Of a stretch of 64,000 bases of DNA, positions 18,359 through 26,873 are shown in pieces. Position numbers and translations under genes: made by a program. Source of the DNA: JBMNCR01 sp049366695 (lineage in GTDB: Bacteria > Bacillota > Clostridia > Eubacteriales > Alkalibacteraceae); assembly GCA_049366695.1 (NCBI GenBank), contig JBMNCR010000034.1:124001-188000 (forward strand). The letters are read 5' to 3'. Each line of letters begins with the position of its first letter. Position 1 is the first letter of the stretch. The notes beneath the pieces were generated by a model. It was not told the origin of the DNA. It did no database searches and saw only the letters and a list, made by a program, of their open reading frames with translations.

Positions 18359-18580
18359 ATGAATAAAAAAATAATGCTTATAAATGGTTTAATAGGTGGA
18401 ATAATGGGACTTATAATGAGTTTTCTAATAAACTATTTTATCGTTCCCATGCCAACGGGTGTTTTTGCTAATGCCTTTGGAAATGGAATAAGCGGTCTAA
18501 TCAGTGGTTTTATGGGTGGATTTATGGGATTATTTATGTACTTTAAACAAACAAAAGCGAGTGAAAATTCAAATAAATAA
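18359..18580 (+). CDS. Small glycine-zipper membrane protein (DUF2798-like), copy 1
   Basis: A 73-residue protein with two hydrophobic helices rich in GxxxG spacing (GLIGGIMGLIMSF and GFMGGFMGLFMYF) joined by a short loop containing PMP. It resembles DUF2798 small membrane proteins. It is the same length as the gene at 32957-33178, and 54 of 73 positions are identical on direct comparison. The second copy starts MN-x-K after a clear ribosome site, so the ATG at 18359 is preferred over the in-frame ATG at 18341. It is the last gene of the corrinoid/methyltransferase unit and is followed by a terminator. The function is unknown. Confidence 0.8.
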   Translation: MNKKIMLINGLIGGIMGLIMSFLINYFIVPMPTGVFANAFGNGISGLISGFMGGFMGLFMYFKQTKASENSNK

Positions 18581-18620
18581 CTCCAATCAACATTATACAT
18601 ATACAAGATTTTATACTAGT

Positions 18621-18663
18621 AGGTTGTCTAAATGTGATTATTTCATGGCTAGACAGCCTATTT
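18621..18663 (+). terminator. Terminator hairpin of cassette 1
   Basis: AGGTTGTCTA (18621-18630) pairs with TAGACAGCCT (18650-18659), followed by ATTTTAT. The stem is nearly the same sequence as the one ending the second cassette (32705-32755, other strand). Confidence 0.75.
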
Positions 18664-18750
18664 TATGGATTGAAACCCTTGGTGTAGAAAAAATGAATAA
18701 TAACACTCTTTACATTCTATTGTAGTGTATTTATTAAAGGGTAATATCAT

Positions 18751-18778
18751 AAAAAAAAGCAGCCCAATATTGGGTTGC
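18751..18778 (-). terminator. Rho-independent terminator at the distal end of the CRISPR array
   Basis: Reading leftward, a 10-bp stem with one G-U pair (18759-18778) is followed by eight T residues (complement of 18751-18758). It lies 50 bp beyond the degenerate last repeat and would end the leftward pre-crRNA. Confidence 0.8.
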
Positions 18779-18828
18779 ATAATTGATTTAGGCGTATCTA
18801 TTAAAAGGGTTGTATTAGAGGGTTGTAC

Positions 18829-20314
18829 GTTTCAATTCCTCATAGGTATAATAAAATCACTGTTATACGACTATTTGCGTATAACTACAAATTGGTTTCA
18901 ATTCCTCATAGGTATTATAAAATCATCCTTGTAGTTACTGTTTTTAAATCCTACTGACTTGTTTCAATTCCTCATAGGTATTATAAAATCTAGTGTAGAT
19001 AATATACCATCTGCAGCAGAATTAAAATTTCAATTCCTCATAGGTATTATAAAATCCCAAAAGTCAGGAATAAAACAATCAATTTCTCCAAGTTTCAATT
19101 CCTCATAGGTATTATAAAATCTGGCAAGGGATTAGTCGTTGCACTATTGAAGATATTTGTTTCAATTCCTCATAGGTATTATAAAATCCTATGTTCTTTG
19201 TCTATTGTTACGCAGTCGTAATAAGTTTCAATTCCTCATAGGTATTATAAAATCTGTATCTAGTTGTTTCATCCAGGATGATCTAATTCATGTTTCAATT
19301 CCTCATAGGTATTATAAAATCTGGCTTTTAGTACCTGGAGACGATTATTGGTTAAAGTTTCAATTCCTCATAGGTATTATAAAATCATGGATTGTTTGAT
19401 TGCGTTCCATTTGCTTGGAATGGTTTCAATTCCTCATAGGTATTATAAAATCGGAGCAACCGCCATAGCTAATATAATTTGTTTTTTTAGTTTCAATTCC
19501 TCATAGGTATTATAAAATCGACCTATATAGTGATTTATCTTCGTTTACATATAGGTTTCAATTCCTCATAGGTATTATAAAATCGATGAAGTTAACACCA
19601 AAATTACCAAGTATATAGAGTTTCAATTCCTCATAGGTATTATAAAATCTATTCAAGGGACAAACGGAAGGTTAAAAATAGCTGAGTTTCAATTCCTCAT
19701 AGGTATTATAAAATCCAGTAGCCTACTACACAGACGCCACCGCAGCTCTAGAGTTTCAATTCCTCATAGGTATTATAAAATCTAACACCAAAATTACCAA
19801 GTATATGATAAAGGAGAATGTTTCAATTCCTCATAGGTATTATAAAATCTATAGTGATACCTTTGAGATGGATAAAATTAGTAGAAGTTTCAATTCCTCA
19901 TAGGTATTATAAAATCTATTTATCAAAGACATTCATGGAAATGTCAAAATAAGTTTCAATTCCTCATAGGTATTATAAAATCATATTTTTACATATAAAA
20001 ACAGTTGGATTAAAAAGAGTTTCAATTCCTCATAGGTATTATAAAATCGGAATTAAAAGGAAGTTACGATAATCGTATCATGTGTTTCAATTCCTCATAG
20101 GTATTATAAAATCCTTGTGAAAAAATTGCGAAAGAATCAAATGATCTAGGGTTTCAATTCCTCATAGGTATTATAAAATCCAAGTATTAGCATTCTATCA
20201 CAAGTTGTAAATGATGAGTTTCAATTCCTCATAGGTATTATAAAATCTAGATATGTGTACATATAACAATTATTATGCTTATGAGTTTCAATTCCTCATA
20301 GGTATTATAAAATC
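18829..20314 (-). CRISPR. Type I-B CRISPR array, 23 repeats of 30 bp, 22 spacers
   Basis: A 30-bp repeat recurs 23 times. On the plus strand it begins GTTTCAATTCC and ends TATTATAAAATC. Spacers are 35-37 bp. Read leftward, the repeat ends in ATTGAAAC, the usual 8-nt crRNA handle of type I-B systems, so the array is transcribed leftward, like the cas genes. Consistent with that, the leftmost repeat (18829-18858) is degenerate (T to A at position 22) and a leftward terminator follows it. Repeat 4 (19027) has A for G at its first plus-strand base. Spacers at 19585-19619 and 19783-19819 share 24 identical bases. No self-targeting spacer was seen by eye. Confidence 0.98.
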
Positions 20315-20603
20315 CCAATTTTTTGTATATAAATATACAAGTTATTGCTTATATTTACACACTTCACATATTTATATAACATATATACTATTATATCATA
20401 TATTTAATGATCTAAATCATTAAATTTTCATGTCGATGTCCACAGATTTTTACATTATTAGATATCGACGATCCAAAAATAATATTAATTGTATATTTAT
20501 TCAATTGTTTACGGGAAATATAATTTATATTATATTTCTCGTAAACAATTTTTATATTTCTTTCAATACTCTTTAAAATATAAACCTCAAAATTTAAATT
20601 TAA
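20315..20603 (-). promoter_or_regulatory. CRISPR leader with three inverted repeats
   Basis: An AT-rich 289-bp stretch lies between cas2 and the leader-proximal repeat. It holds a perfect 9-bp dyad (20403-20411 with 20416-20424). An imperfect GTCGATRTC pair follows (20432-20440 with 20461-20469). A 21-bp hairpin with one mismatch pairs 20503-20523 with 20530-20550. The last may end the cas transcript or stabilise its 3' end. The first two are near the integration end and could be adaptation-protein or promoter elements. No gene is present. Confidence 0.7.
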
Positions 20604-20879
20604 TTATAACATAACATTTGAACCTCCTTTTTCTAATCCAAAAATTTCTCTATAAGAATAGTTTAAACTTCTAAATGAGTACATTATAACTGAATCTTCA
20701 TCTGTATGTATAATTTTATTTAACTCAATTTTTAATTTTTTCAAATTTGATACTGATATATTTCCTTCAAAAACTGAATTTTGAACCCAATGTAAATATT
20801 TACGACAAGTTTTTAATACTTTTGCCACTCGTTTTGTATTTATGTCATATACTAAAATAATAAACATCCACATTACCAT
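20604..20879 (-). CDS. cas2: CRISPR-associated endonuclease Cas2
   Basis: A small ferredoxin-fold subunit of the Cas1-Cas2 spacer integrase. The core starts FIILVYDINTKR, with the conserved Asp in VYDI, followed by KTCRKYLHWVQNSVFEG, typical of Cas2. The gene overlaps the cas1 stop by 7 bp, indicating translational coupling. Three in-frame ATGs (20879, 20873, 20867) are possible. Family lengths suggest the last, which would give 87 residues beginning MFIILVYD, but no site clearly decides. It is the last cas gene before the leader. Confidence 0.95.
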   Translation of the reverse strand: MVMWMFIILVYDINTKRVAKVLKTCRKYLHWVQNSVFEGNISVSNLKKLKIELNKIIHTDEDSVIMYSFRSLNYSYREIFGLEKGGSNVML

Positions 20880-21865
20880 TTACTTATATAAGGTTCATAC
20901 TCTTTTTCTTCCATCAAATGTTTCTCTAATTTATATAATTCTAATCGTATCAACCTTCTGTAAGATACCTTTCTCCCTAAATTTTTAATATAAATAGTCT
21001 GACTAAGCCGTTTATCAAATTCACTAATAAATTTCTTTTTCCCTTTCTCTTTTAACATGATACCTTGTGATTCTTTTTGAAAATCATCTTTTTTAATCAT
21101 CCCTTTAGCTACTAATGTAAAGATAATTCTATCAATAATTATTGGTTTAAAGATTTCCGCTACATCAAGATTTAAAGAAAAACTTCTAAAATTAGTAGAA
21201 TGCAAAAATCCTATTCTAGGATCTAAATGCGTATGATATATTTCACTAAGAACTAATGTGTATAGCATAGAATTTCCAAAACTAATTAAAGTATTTAAGT
21301 AGTTTTTTGGTGGACGTCTAGTGCGTTTTTCAAATTTAAAATCTTCTTTTTCTAATATTATGTCAAAGCATCTATAATAGGCTTCTCTAGCATGCCCTTC
21401 TACAGCCATTAATTTATCTATAGCAGTCTGATTATTTATTTTAATTATATCTTCCTCTATAATGAGCAAAATTTCTTTCAAGTCCTTTTCCCTATTTTGA
21501 TAATATCTTAATACCTGTCTAATATTTTGAATGGAACCTTTTACAAATTTTTTTGCGATAATAATCCTATTCTCTTCTACATTATAATAAGTGGCTTGTT
21601 TTAATATCATATATCCAGAATTATAATGCTCCCGAGGATAAAATGTTCCCATATAATAACCATAATAATTAAAATAATGAAGGAGAATTTCTTTCTTCGT
21701 AAATAACTCCAATAATTTTTTCGTAATACTAATTTCTCCAAAAGCAAATATATCTGATATATCTTCTACAGGTAGATATTTATTTTGCTCTTCACAATAT
21801 AATCGTACAGTATTATCTTTTCGTTTTAATTCCCCGTCTGAAAATATATAAATTGTTTTTTTCAT
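20873..21865 (-). CDS. cas1: CRISPR-associated endonuclease/integrase Cas1 (type I-B)
   Basis: The 330-residue metal-dependent integrase of new spacers. Visible catalytic-region motifs are the Glu in MAVEGHAREAYY (about residue 148), the His in RIGFLHS (about 217) and the Asp in DVAEIFKP (about 234). Length and order (cas4-cas1-cas2) match type I-B. TGGAG precedes the ATG. It is separated from cas4 by 3 bp and overlaps cas2, so the three form the adaptation module. Confidence 0.97.
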   Translation of the reverse strand: MKKTIYIFSDGELKRKDNTVRLYCEEQNKYLPVEDISDIFAFGEISITKKLLELFTKKEILLHYFNYYGYYMGTFYPREHYNSGYMILKQATYYNVEENRIIIAKKFVKGSIQNIRQVLRYYQNREKDLKEILLIIEEDIIKINNQTAIDKLMAVEGHAREAYYRCFDIILEKEDFKFEKRTRRPPKNYLNTLISFGNSMLYTLVLSEIYHTHLDPRIGFLHSTNFRSFSLNLDVAEIFKPIIIDRIIFTLVAKGMIKKDDFQKESQGIMLKEKGKKKFISEFDKRLSQTIYIKNLGRKVSYRRLIRLELYKLEKHLMEEKEYEPYISKW

Positions 21866-21868
21866 TAT

Positions 21869-22399
21869 TCAACTCCAGCATAATTCTTGATAAGCACACT
21901 TGCCACAATACTTAATTTTCTTAGGTGACAAGGGCTTATCCATAGAGATTATTTTTAATATTTCTGTACATGCTTCTTCGACTTTCTTTTTATTTTCCTT
22001 GTTTAATTCAATAGCAATTATTTTTTTCTCCTCTGGTATGCGTATTTCCCCTTTTGCCTCTATTCCATCTTTCTCAAGATCATACAAATAATATAACAGT
22101 TGCATTTTGGCACTTTCTAAAAATCTACTACTTTTTTTTATTTCCGATACTACAAATTGTCCATTTCTTTTACGAATAAAATCTATGTTTCCAGCTCCAA
22201 TTTTTATTTCTTTCTTATCCCTACTATAGCTAGTTTCATGGATAAAGCGACCGATATCCATGTTTTCATCTTGCTGATTAGCTTGAATTTGATGAGATAG
22301 TAACCATACTTCCCGTTTACAGATAGTATAATACCATAAGTAAGTACCGGTAATGTTTATCTCATTTTTTATTTTATCAAAATATTCTTTATAACACAT
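21869..22399 (-). CDS. cas4: CRISPR-associated exonuclease Cas4
   Basis: A 176-residue RecB-like nuclease that trims prespacers and helps select PAM-correct spacers. The Fe-S cysteines are visible: one in the N-terminal CKREVWL (about residue 28) and three in the C-terminal CGKCAYQELC (about 165-174). Nuclease residues lie in IGAGNIDFI and VVSEIKKSSR. AGAGGTGA precedes the ATG. It is tightly packed between cas3 and cas1. Confidence 0.95.
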   Translation of the reverse strand: MCYKEYFDKIKNEINITGTYLWYYTICKREVWLLSHQIQANQQDENMDIGRFIHETSYSRDKKEIKIGAGNIDFIRKRNGQFVVSEIKKSSRFLESAKMQLLYYLYDLEKDGIEAKGEIRIPEEKKIIAIELNKENKKKVEEACTEILKIISMDKPLSPKKIKYCGKCAYQELCWS

Positions 22400-22427
22400 T
22401 TAAAGTTTCACCTCTTTTATAAAACAC

Positions 22428-24905
22428 TTAATATAGAAGTGCTTCTCCATTTTCATCAATAAATCCTGTATCAAGATTATAATACTCATTTAGCTGATTC
22501 TGTGGTACCCAATACATACTCATTTTACATCCACTCCTAATCGAAAATTCAATTGGTCTATTTTTTAGTAACCGTGATATTCTTACCTGTACAATATACT
22601 GCGACAACTTACCTTCCAATAATTTTAAAATTGCTTTCTTTTCATAAATTCCAAGCACTTGTTTGTTTTTATGTTTATAATGATCACCAAATATTTCACT
22701 TAAGATAGAATAATCAAATTCAGTTCTAAAACTGTAAAGAAATACTTCTCCATAAATATCTGCTATCTTGCTTGCTTCTTCATCTAATTCTATAAACACA
22801 TCATATACTTCTCCAATATTTTTAATCAATCTAAATTCTTCAATAGTATCAAATTTTAATTTAATAATTGCCTCCCATATTCTCTTTGATTCATGAGATA
22901 TTCCTTCATTCAAAGCGAGTTGATAATATTCTTCTGCTAATTGAATATATTCATATTCAAATATTTCTTTTCTTTCAATTAATAATCTCTCAGTTTTTAT
23001 TCTATAACTTAATCCATATACAAAATTATTGTCATCACCCAATTTCACAATATATATAGGTAAGAAATCTCCTTTTTTCCCCGATCTATTAATACGTCCG
23101 GCTGTTTGAATTAACGAGTCTATTGGAGCAAAATCTCTAAATCCCATATCAAAATCAAGATCTACACCTGCTTCAATTGTTTGTGTAGAAACCAGTAAGA
23201 CAGGCTTATTATCATTTAGAATTTGCCCTACTCTTTTAATAATTATTTGCCTTTGTTTAGGTACGATATTTGTAGAAAGATAATATATTGGAATACTGAT
23301 TTTTCTTTTGGCTAATTCTTCTTGAATTTTTTGGTATATATCAATACTTCTTTTTATTGTATTAACAACGATTAATGATGAAATATTTGGCGACCATTTT
23401 TGAAAGAAAAACTCTAGAAATTCTTCAGTTGCTAATTTTTTTGATAATAATGGTATAAATTTTGTTCTATTTAAGTTATTAAAATAGGATTTATATCTAG
23501 GAAGCAAATTTTTAATGTTTATATTAGCTCTTATGTTATAATCATCAAGAAGTTTATCAGCAAAATTTAATATTTTAGGTTGTGTAGCAGTCATTAATAC
23601 AAATCTTGTTCCGTAATATTTTGCCATCATTTTTAATACTGCTCCTATAAGAGGCATATATTCTTGAGGAATTGATTGGACTTCATCTAAAATAACTATA
23701 CTACCTGCTATCTTATTAATTTTTTTAAGAAGTTTATTTTTCCCAGTAAAAATAGAATGAAATAATTGTACAAAAGTAGTTAATATGACATCTCCTTCCC
23801 ATGATTCGATTTGCAAAAGAGTTTTATCTAAAGGTATCCCTTCATCAGATGTACTTGATACAGAGAAATCAGCTAAACGATGATGTACAACCATATTTAT
23901 ATTTTCTCCGAATACATCTTCGTATACCTTTTTGTATTGATCAATAATATTGATAAAAGGTATAGCAACAATAATTTTAGGGCTATATTTTTCTATTTCT
24001 CGGATTTTCCCCTGTAAATATAGTACACTTTGTAAAGAAGAGAGTGTTTTACCTATACCAGTTGGTGCAGTTAATGTAAAAAAATATGTATCTCTAATTT
24101 CTGCTTCACTCATTCCTCCTAAAACGCTGAGTATATTTTCTCGTGCTTCTTGTCTCTTCCTGATTAATACTGTATTATTTTGACTGCACATATTATTAAT
24201 ATAGTATGTGACACTATTATGGGAAATATGGTTTATTCTAGACATATTTATTGATGCTGAATTTAATTTATCTCTATCTATTAAAAGTGAAAACATATAA
24301 ATAAATAAAAAGTACCATTTAGGATTACTTATTCTTCCATTCATAAAACGAATTGGGATATATTTCAATTTACTCATTTGTATAGTTTCCACGCAAAAGC
24401 AATTCCCGAATTCTTCTTCTGTAATCTCTTTAATATGTAAATCACCTATAATAGAGTTTGATATACTTTTCAACTCTATTTCTTGCTTTTTTAATGTGTT
24501 CCATATATGGTCACAAGGTGAAAACATCTCTACATTTAACGAAGTATGATGTAATTTAACACACAAGTAAATTAGAAAGTAAAATATTGTTGTGTCTTCC
24601 TTATCCGTTTTTTTTATATGAGAGTTTAAATAATTGTAAACAAAGCATGCAGAAATTGGTGCATGAATTTTTAACTCATTGTTTATATTATTTTTGAGAT
24701 AATCCTGAAAAGCACTAATGTATTTCCCAATATCATGTAAATAGCCCATATAATAACAACACTGCCTAATCTCTTCAAAACATATGTTATCAAAATTGAT
24801 ATTTGAAAGTATCCCTGTACTTATTTCTTTTCCAACAGTCTCAAGATGCTCTTTTAGTAATTGTTTATATTCTGTTTCCTTATCATAATGGGCTAAATAT
24901 TCCAA
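22428..24905 (-). CDS. cas3: CRISPR-associated helicase-nuclease Cas3
   Basis: An 825-residue fused HD nuclease and SF2 helicase that degrades targeted DNA after recruitment by Cascade. The HD domain is N-terminal (YLHDIGKYISAFQDYL, about residues 54-69, plus a later HH). The helicase has Walker A TAPTGIGKTLSS (about 274), a DEVQ box in ILDEVQSIP (about 404) and motif VI QTAGRINRSG (about 610). The TTG start is preceded by AGGAGG. It lies between cas5 and cas4 in the operon. It appears intact. Confidence 0.96.
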   Translation of the reverse strand: MEYLAHYDKETEYKQLLKEHLETVGKEISTGILSNINFDNICFEEIRQCCYYMGYLHDIGKYISAFQDYLKNNINNELKIHAPISACFVYNYLNSHIKKTDKEDTTIFYFLIYLCVKLHHTSLNVEMFSPCDHIWNTLKKQEIELKSISNSIIGDLHIKEITEEEFGNCFCVETIQMSKLKYIPIRFMNGRISNPKWYFLFIYMFSLLIDRDKLNSASINMSRINHISHNSVTYYINNMCSQNNTVLIRKRQEARENILSVLGGMSEAEIRDTYFFTLTAPTGIGKTLSSLQSVLYLQGKIREIEKYSPKIIVAIPFINIIDQYKKVYEDVFGENINMVVHHRLADFSVSSTSDEGIPLDKTLLQIESWEGDVILTTFVQLFHSIFTGKNKLLKKINKIAGSIVILDEVQSIPQEYMPLIGAVLKMMAKYYGTRFVLMTATQPKILNFADKLLDDYNIRANINIKNLLPRYKSYFNNLNRTKFIPLLSKKLATEEFLEFFFQKWSPNISSLIVVNTIKRSIDIYQKIQEELAKRKISIPIYYLSTNIVPKQRQIIIKRVGQILNDNKPVLLVSTQTIEAGVDLDFDMGFRDFAPIDSLIQTAGRINRSGKKGDFLPIYIVKLGDDNNFVYGLSYRIKTERLLIERKEIFEYEYIQLAEEYYQLALNEGISHESKRIWEAIIKLKFDTIEEFRLIKNIGEVYDVFIELDEEASKIADIYGEVFLYSFRTEFDYSILSEIFGDHYKHKNKQVLGIYEKKAILKLLEGKLSQYIVQVRISRLLKNRPIEFSIRSGCKMSMYWVPQNQLNEYYNLDTGFIDENGEALLY

Positions 24906-24943
24906 TTTATATCCTCCTAATTATGCTATACTCGATACTTTTT

Positions 24944-25702
24944 TTACCCTAACCATAGTATATTCTGACCATTTTCCAACTTAATAAATGAATCCACTTC
25001 ACCATATATTCCTCTTCCACTAATGTTTATAATGATGTCCTTTAGTCCTCTACTAGTAATTTGACGATTGTTATTGAATTCTAAAGGCAATTCTTCTTTT
25101 ATAATTTTATAATCCAATCCTTTACTTTCTAAATTAATTCTTTTTATCTTATCTAGAGGAATAGCAGATGATATTAAATTTTCTGATTTTTTTTCGATTG
25201 TTTCACCTTCAAGTATCTCCATACTATCGATCCAACCTAAATTAAACGCACTTCCTAATGACATGCATGCTCCCATACTTTTGTAAAATTCACCTTCATT
25301 TGAAAAGATATTAATTAATTGTTCCGTTATATCTTGATTTTCATGAGAAATGAATATCTTATAATCAATAAAATTCAAATTAATATCTTGTGGAATTATT
25401 AGTTCTGTAGGTGTCTGACTATGATGTTCTTGTGACCCATTTAAATCTCTAGGGGACTTAATCATTAGATAATTTAATGTTTGAATTGTTTTTTTTAAAG
25501 GTTTTTCTGAATTCATTGCAACATGAAAATGATTTATAGAAAAAACTTCGTAATACTTATCTCTTCCAAGCCCTAAAAGCCCCGCCACAATTCCACAAAT
25601 TGTTGTCCTAGGGGGAACAAAATATGAAAGTGCTGATGAATTAGAATAGAATTTTCTAAAATGAGCCATTTTTCCTCTTAAATGAAATGAAATAATTTTC
25701 AT
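24944..25702 (-). CDS. cas5b: Cascade subunit Cas5 (type I-B)
   Basis: A 252-residue RAMP protein that caps the 5' handle of crRNA in Cascade. The N-terminus IISFHLRGKMAHFRKFYS and the following PPRTTICGIVAGLLGLGRD (about residues 31-49) match the Cas5 family of I-B systems. GGAGGAG precedes the ATG. It is 15 bp downstream of cas7. Confidence 0.94.
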   Translation of the reverse strand: MKIISFHLRGKMAHFRKFYSNSSALSYFVPPRTTICGIVAGLLGLGRDKYYEVFSINHFHVAMNSEKPLKKTIQTLNYLMIKSPRDLNGSQEHHSQTPTELIIPQDINLNFIDYKIFISHENQDITEQLINIFSNEGEFYKSMGACMSLGSAFNLGWIDSMEILEGETIEKKSENLISSAIPLDKIKRINLESKGLDYKIIKEELPLEFNNNRQITSRGLKDIIINISGRGIYGEVDSFIKLENGQNILWLG

Positions 25703-25717
25703 TTTTCTCCTCCACTT

Positions 25718-26818
25718 CTAAAAATGATCCTTTTTATTATTTGGCTCAATAGGTTCCCACAAATCAATATTTTCATAAGCAGGCATATTTTTTAAGCATT
25801 CTTTTTGAACAAAAGGATGTTTCCATCCAATTACTTTTTCTATATATCCTTTTTCCTTCATTTGAAAAATAACATCATTTAAACGTTTAAAATCAATACT
25901 AATATCCTCAATATTTCTTATTACTTTTGTTGAAGTATGTTTAGAGTCTATGAACCTTCTAAGATCGCCCAAATAACCATCAAAATCCTTTTTATAGATA
26001 ATCTCAAAATATAATACAGGCTCTTGCCCTTGCTTGCTATCAGTCTTATTATTCATCAAAGATTGAACAATTGCTTTTCGAAAGATTTCCCGATCTTTTT
26101 CCGTCATTACTGTCAATTTTGCATTATATTTATTAATTGTTCCATAATGAGCCATCATTGCATAGTAGAGTTTATATTTTTTACCAAATGTTGAACTATC
26201 ATCATTCATTATAGATGTAATTGTATTAGATTTTACTATCTCAACGGGATGAAGAGAATATCCCCAGTTTATCTGTATCGGTCCGGTATAAGTTTTTGTT
26301 ATACCTCCAACAGCCATAGCGCTACCAAATAAACGAATATCAATTAATTCCCTTTTAATAATTTCAGTCAAAAAAATATTATTAAAACTAATTAATTCTT
26401 TCTCAATCTTTTTTATTTCTTTATCATTTTTCTTAGCATTTTTAATCTTTGTTTGCAGTGAATCATATTCTTTTTTATATTCCTGCGAAGTACTAATTAT
26501 TTTCCATTTTTCATTTAATAATGTATTTTCTGTTAAAAGCTTGTCCATTCTCTCATTGTCTTCAAGCCAGTTATCACGAATATGGTAAAACATTTTATCC
26601 ATAGGTACCTTCTGTTCTGCCAAGGTATCTACAAAAATCTTATACCCTTTCTTTTTTAAAAAATCTCTTATATCTCTTTTTCTCCTATTGTCACTTACCA
26701 GAGCTATAGATGTTTCGTAATCCATTCTTGGTTTATTTTCTTGATCAGGATCACCATTCATATTTGATAATGTAGCTTGATATAAATATATAAAATCGCT
26801 ATTTTGTTTTATTGACAT
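25718..26818 (-). CDS. cas7: Cascade backbone Cas7 (Csh2 family, type I-B)
   Basis: A 366-residue RAMP protein that forms the helical backbone along the crRNA spacer. NMNGDPDQENKPRMD near the N-terminus (about residues 19-33), the following RKRDIRDFL and RLFGSAMAVGG (about 163-173) are typical of Csh2/Cas7. It has a lysine-rich charged insertion at about 115-150. AGAGGATG precedes the ATG. It is third in the effector module after cas6 and cas8b. Confidence 0.94.
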   Translation of the reverse strand: MSIKQNSDFIYLYQATLSNMNGDPDQENKPRMDYETSIALVSDNRRKRDIRDFLKKKGYKIFVDTLAEQKVPMDKMFYHIRDNWLEDNERMDKLLTENTLLNEKWKIISTSQEYKKEYDSLQTKIKNAKKNDKEIKKIEKELISFNNIFLTEIIKRELIDIRLFGSAMAVGGITKTYTGPIQINWGYSLHPVEIVKSNTITSIMNDDSSTFGKKYKLYYAMMAHYGTINKYNAKLTVMTEKDREIFRKAIVQSLMNNKTDSKQGQEPVLYFEIIYKKDFDGYLGDLRRFIDSKHTSTKVIRNIEDISIDFKRLNDVIFQMKEKGYIEKVIGWKHPFVQKECLKNMPAYENIDLWEPIEPNNKKDHF

Positions 26819-26873
26819 TTTTTCTACATCCTCTCTAAATTATTGTTTAGTTTGTATTATCTTTGATTTTTTC

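Noticed and set aside
18725..19399. Open frames across the CRISPR array encoding repeated FQFLIGIIKS units
   Set aside because: These are translations of the CRISPR repeats themselves. They have no ribosome site and the array is transcribed from the other strand.
19951..20018. Self-targeting spacers against genes in this window
   Set aside because: Eye comparison of spacers with the window found no convincing match, but an exhaustive search was not possible.
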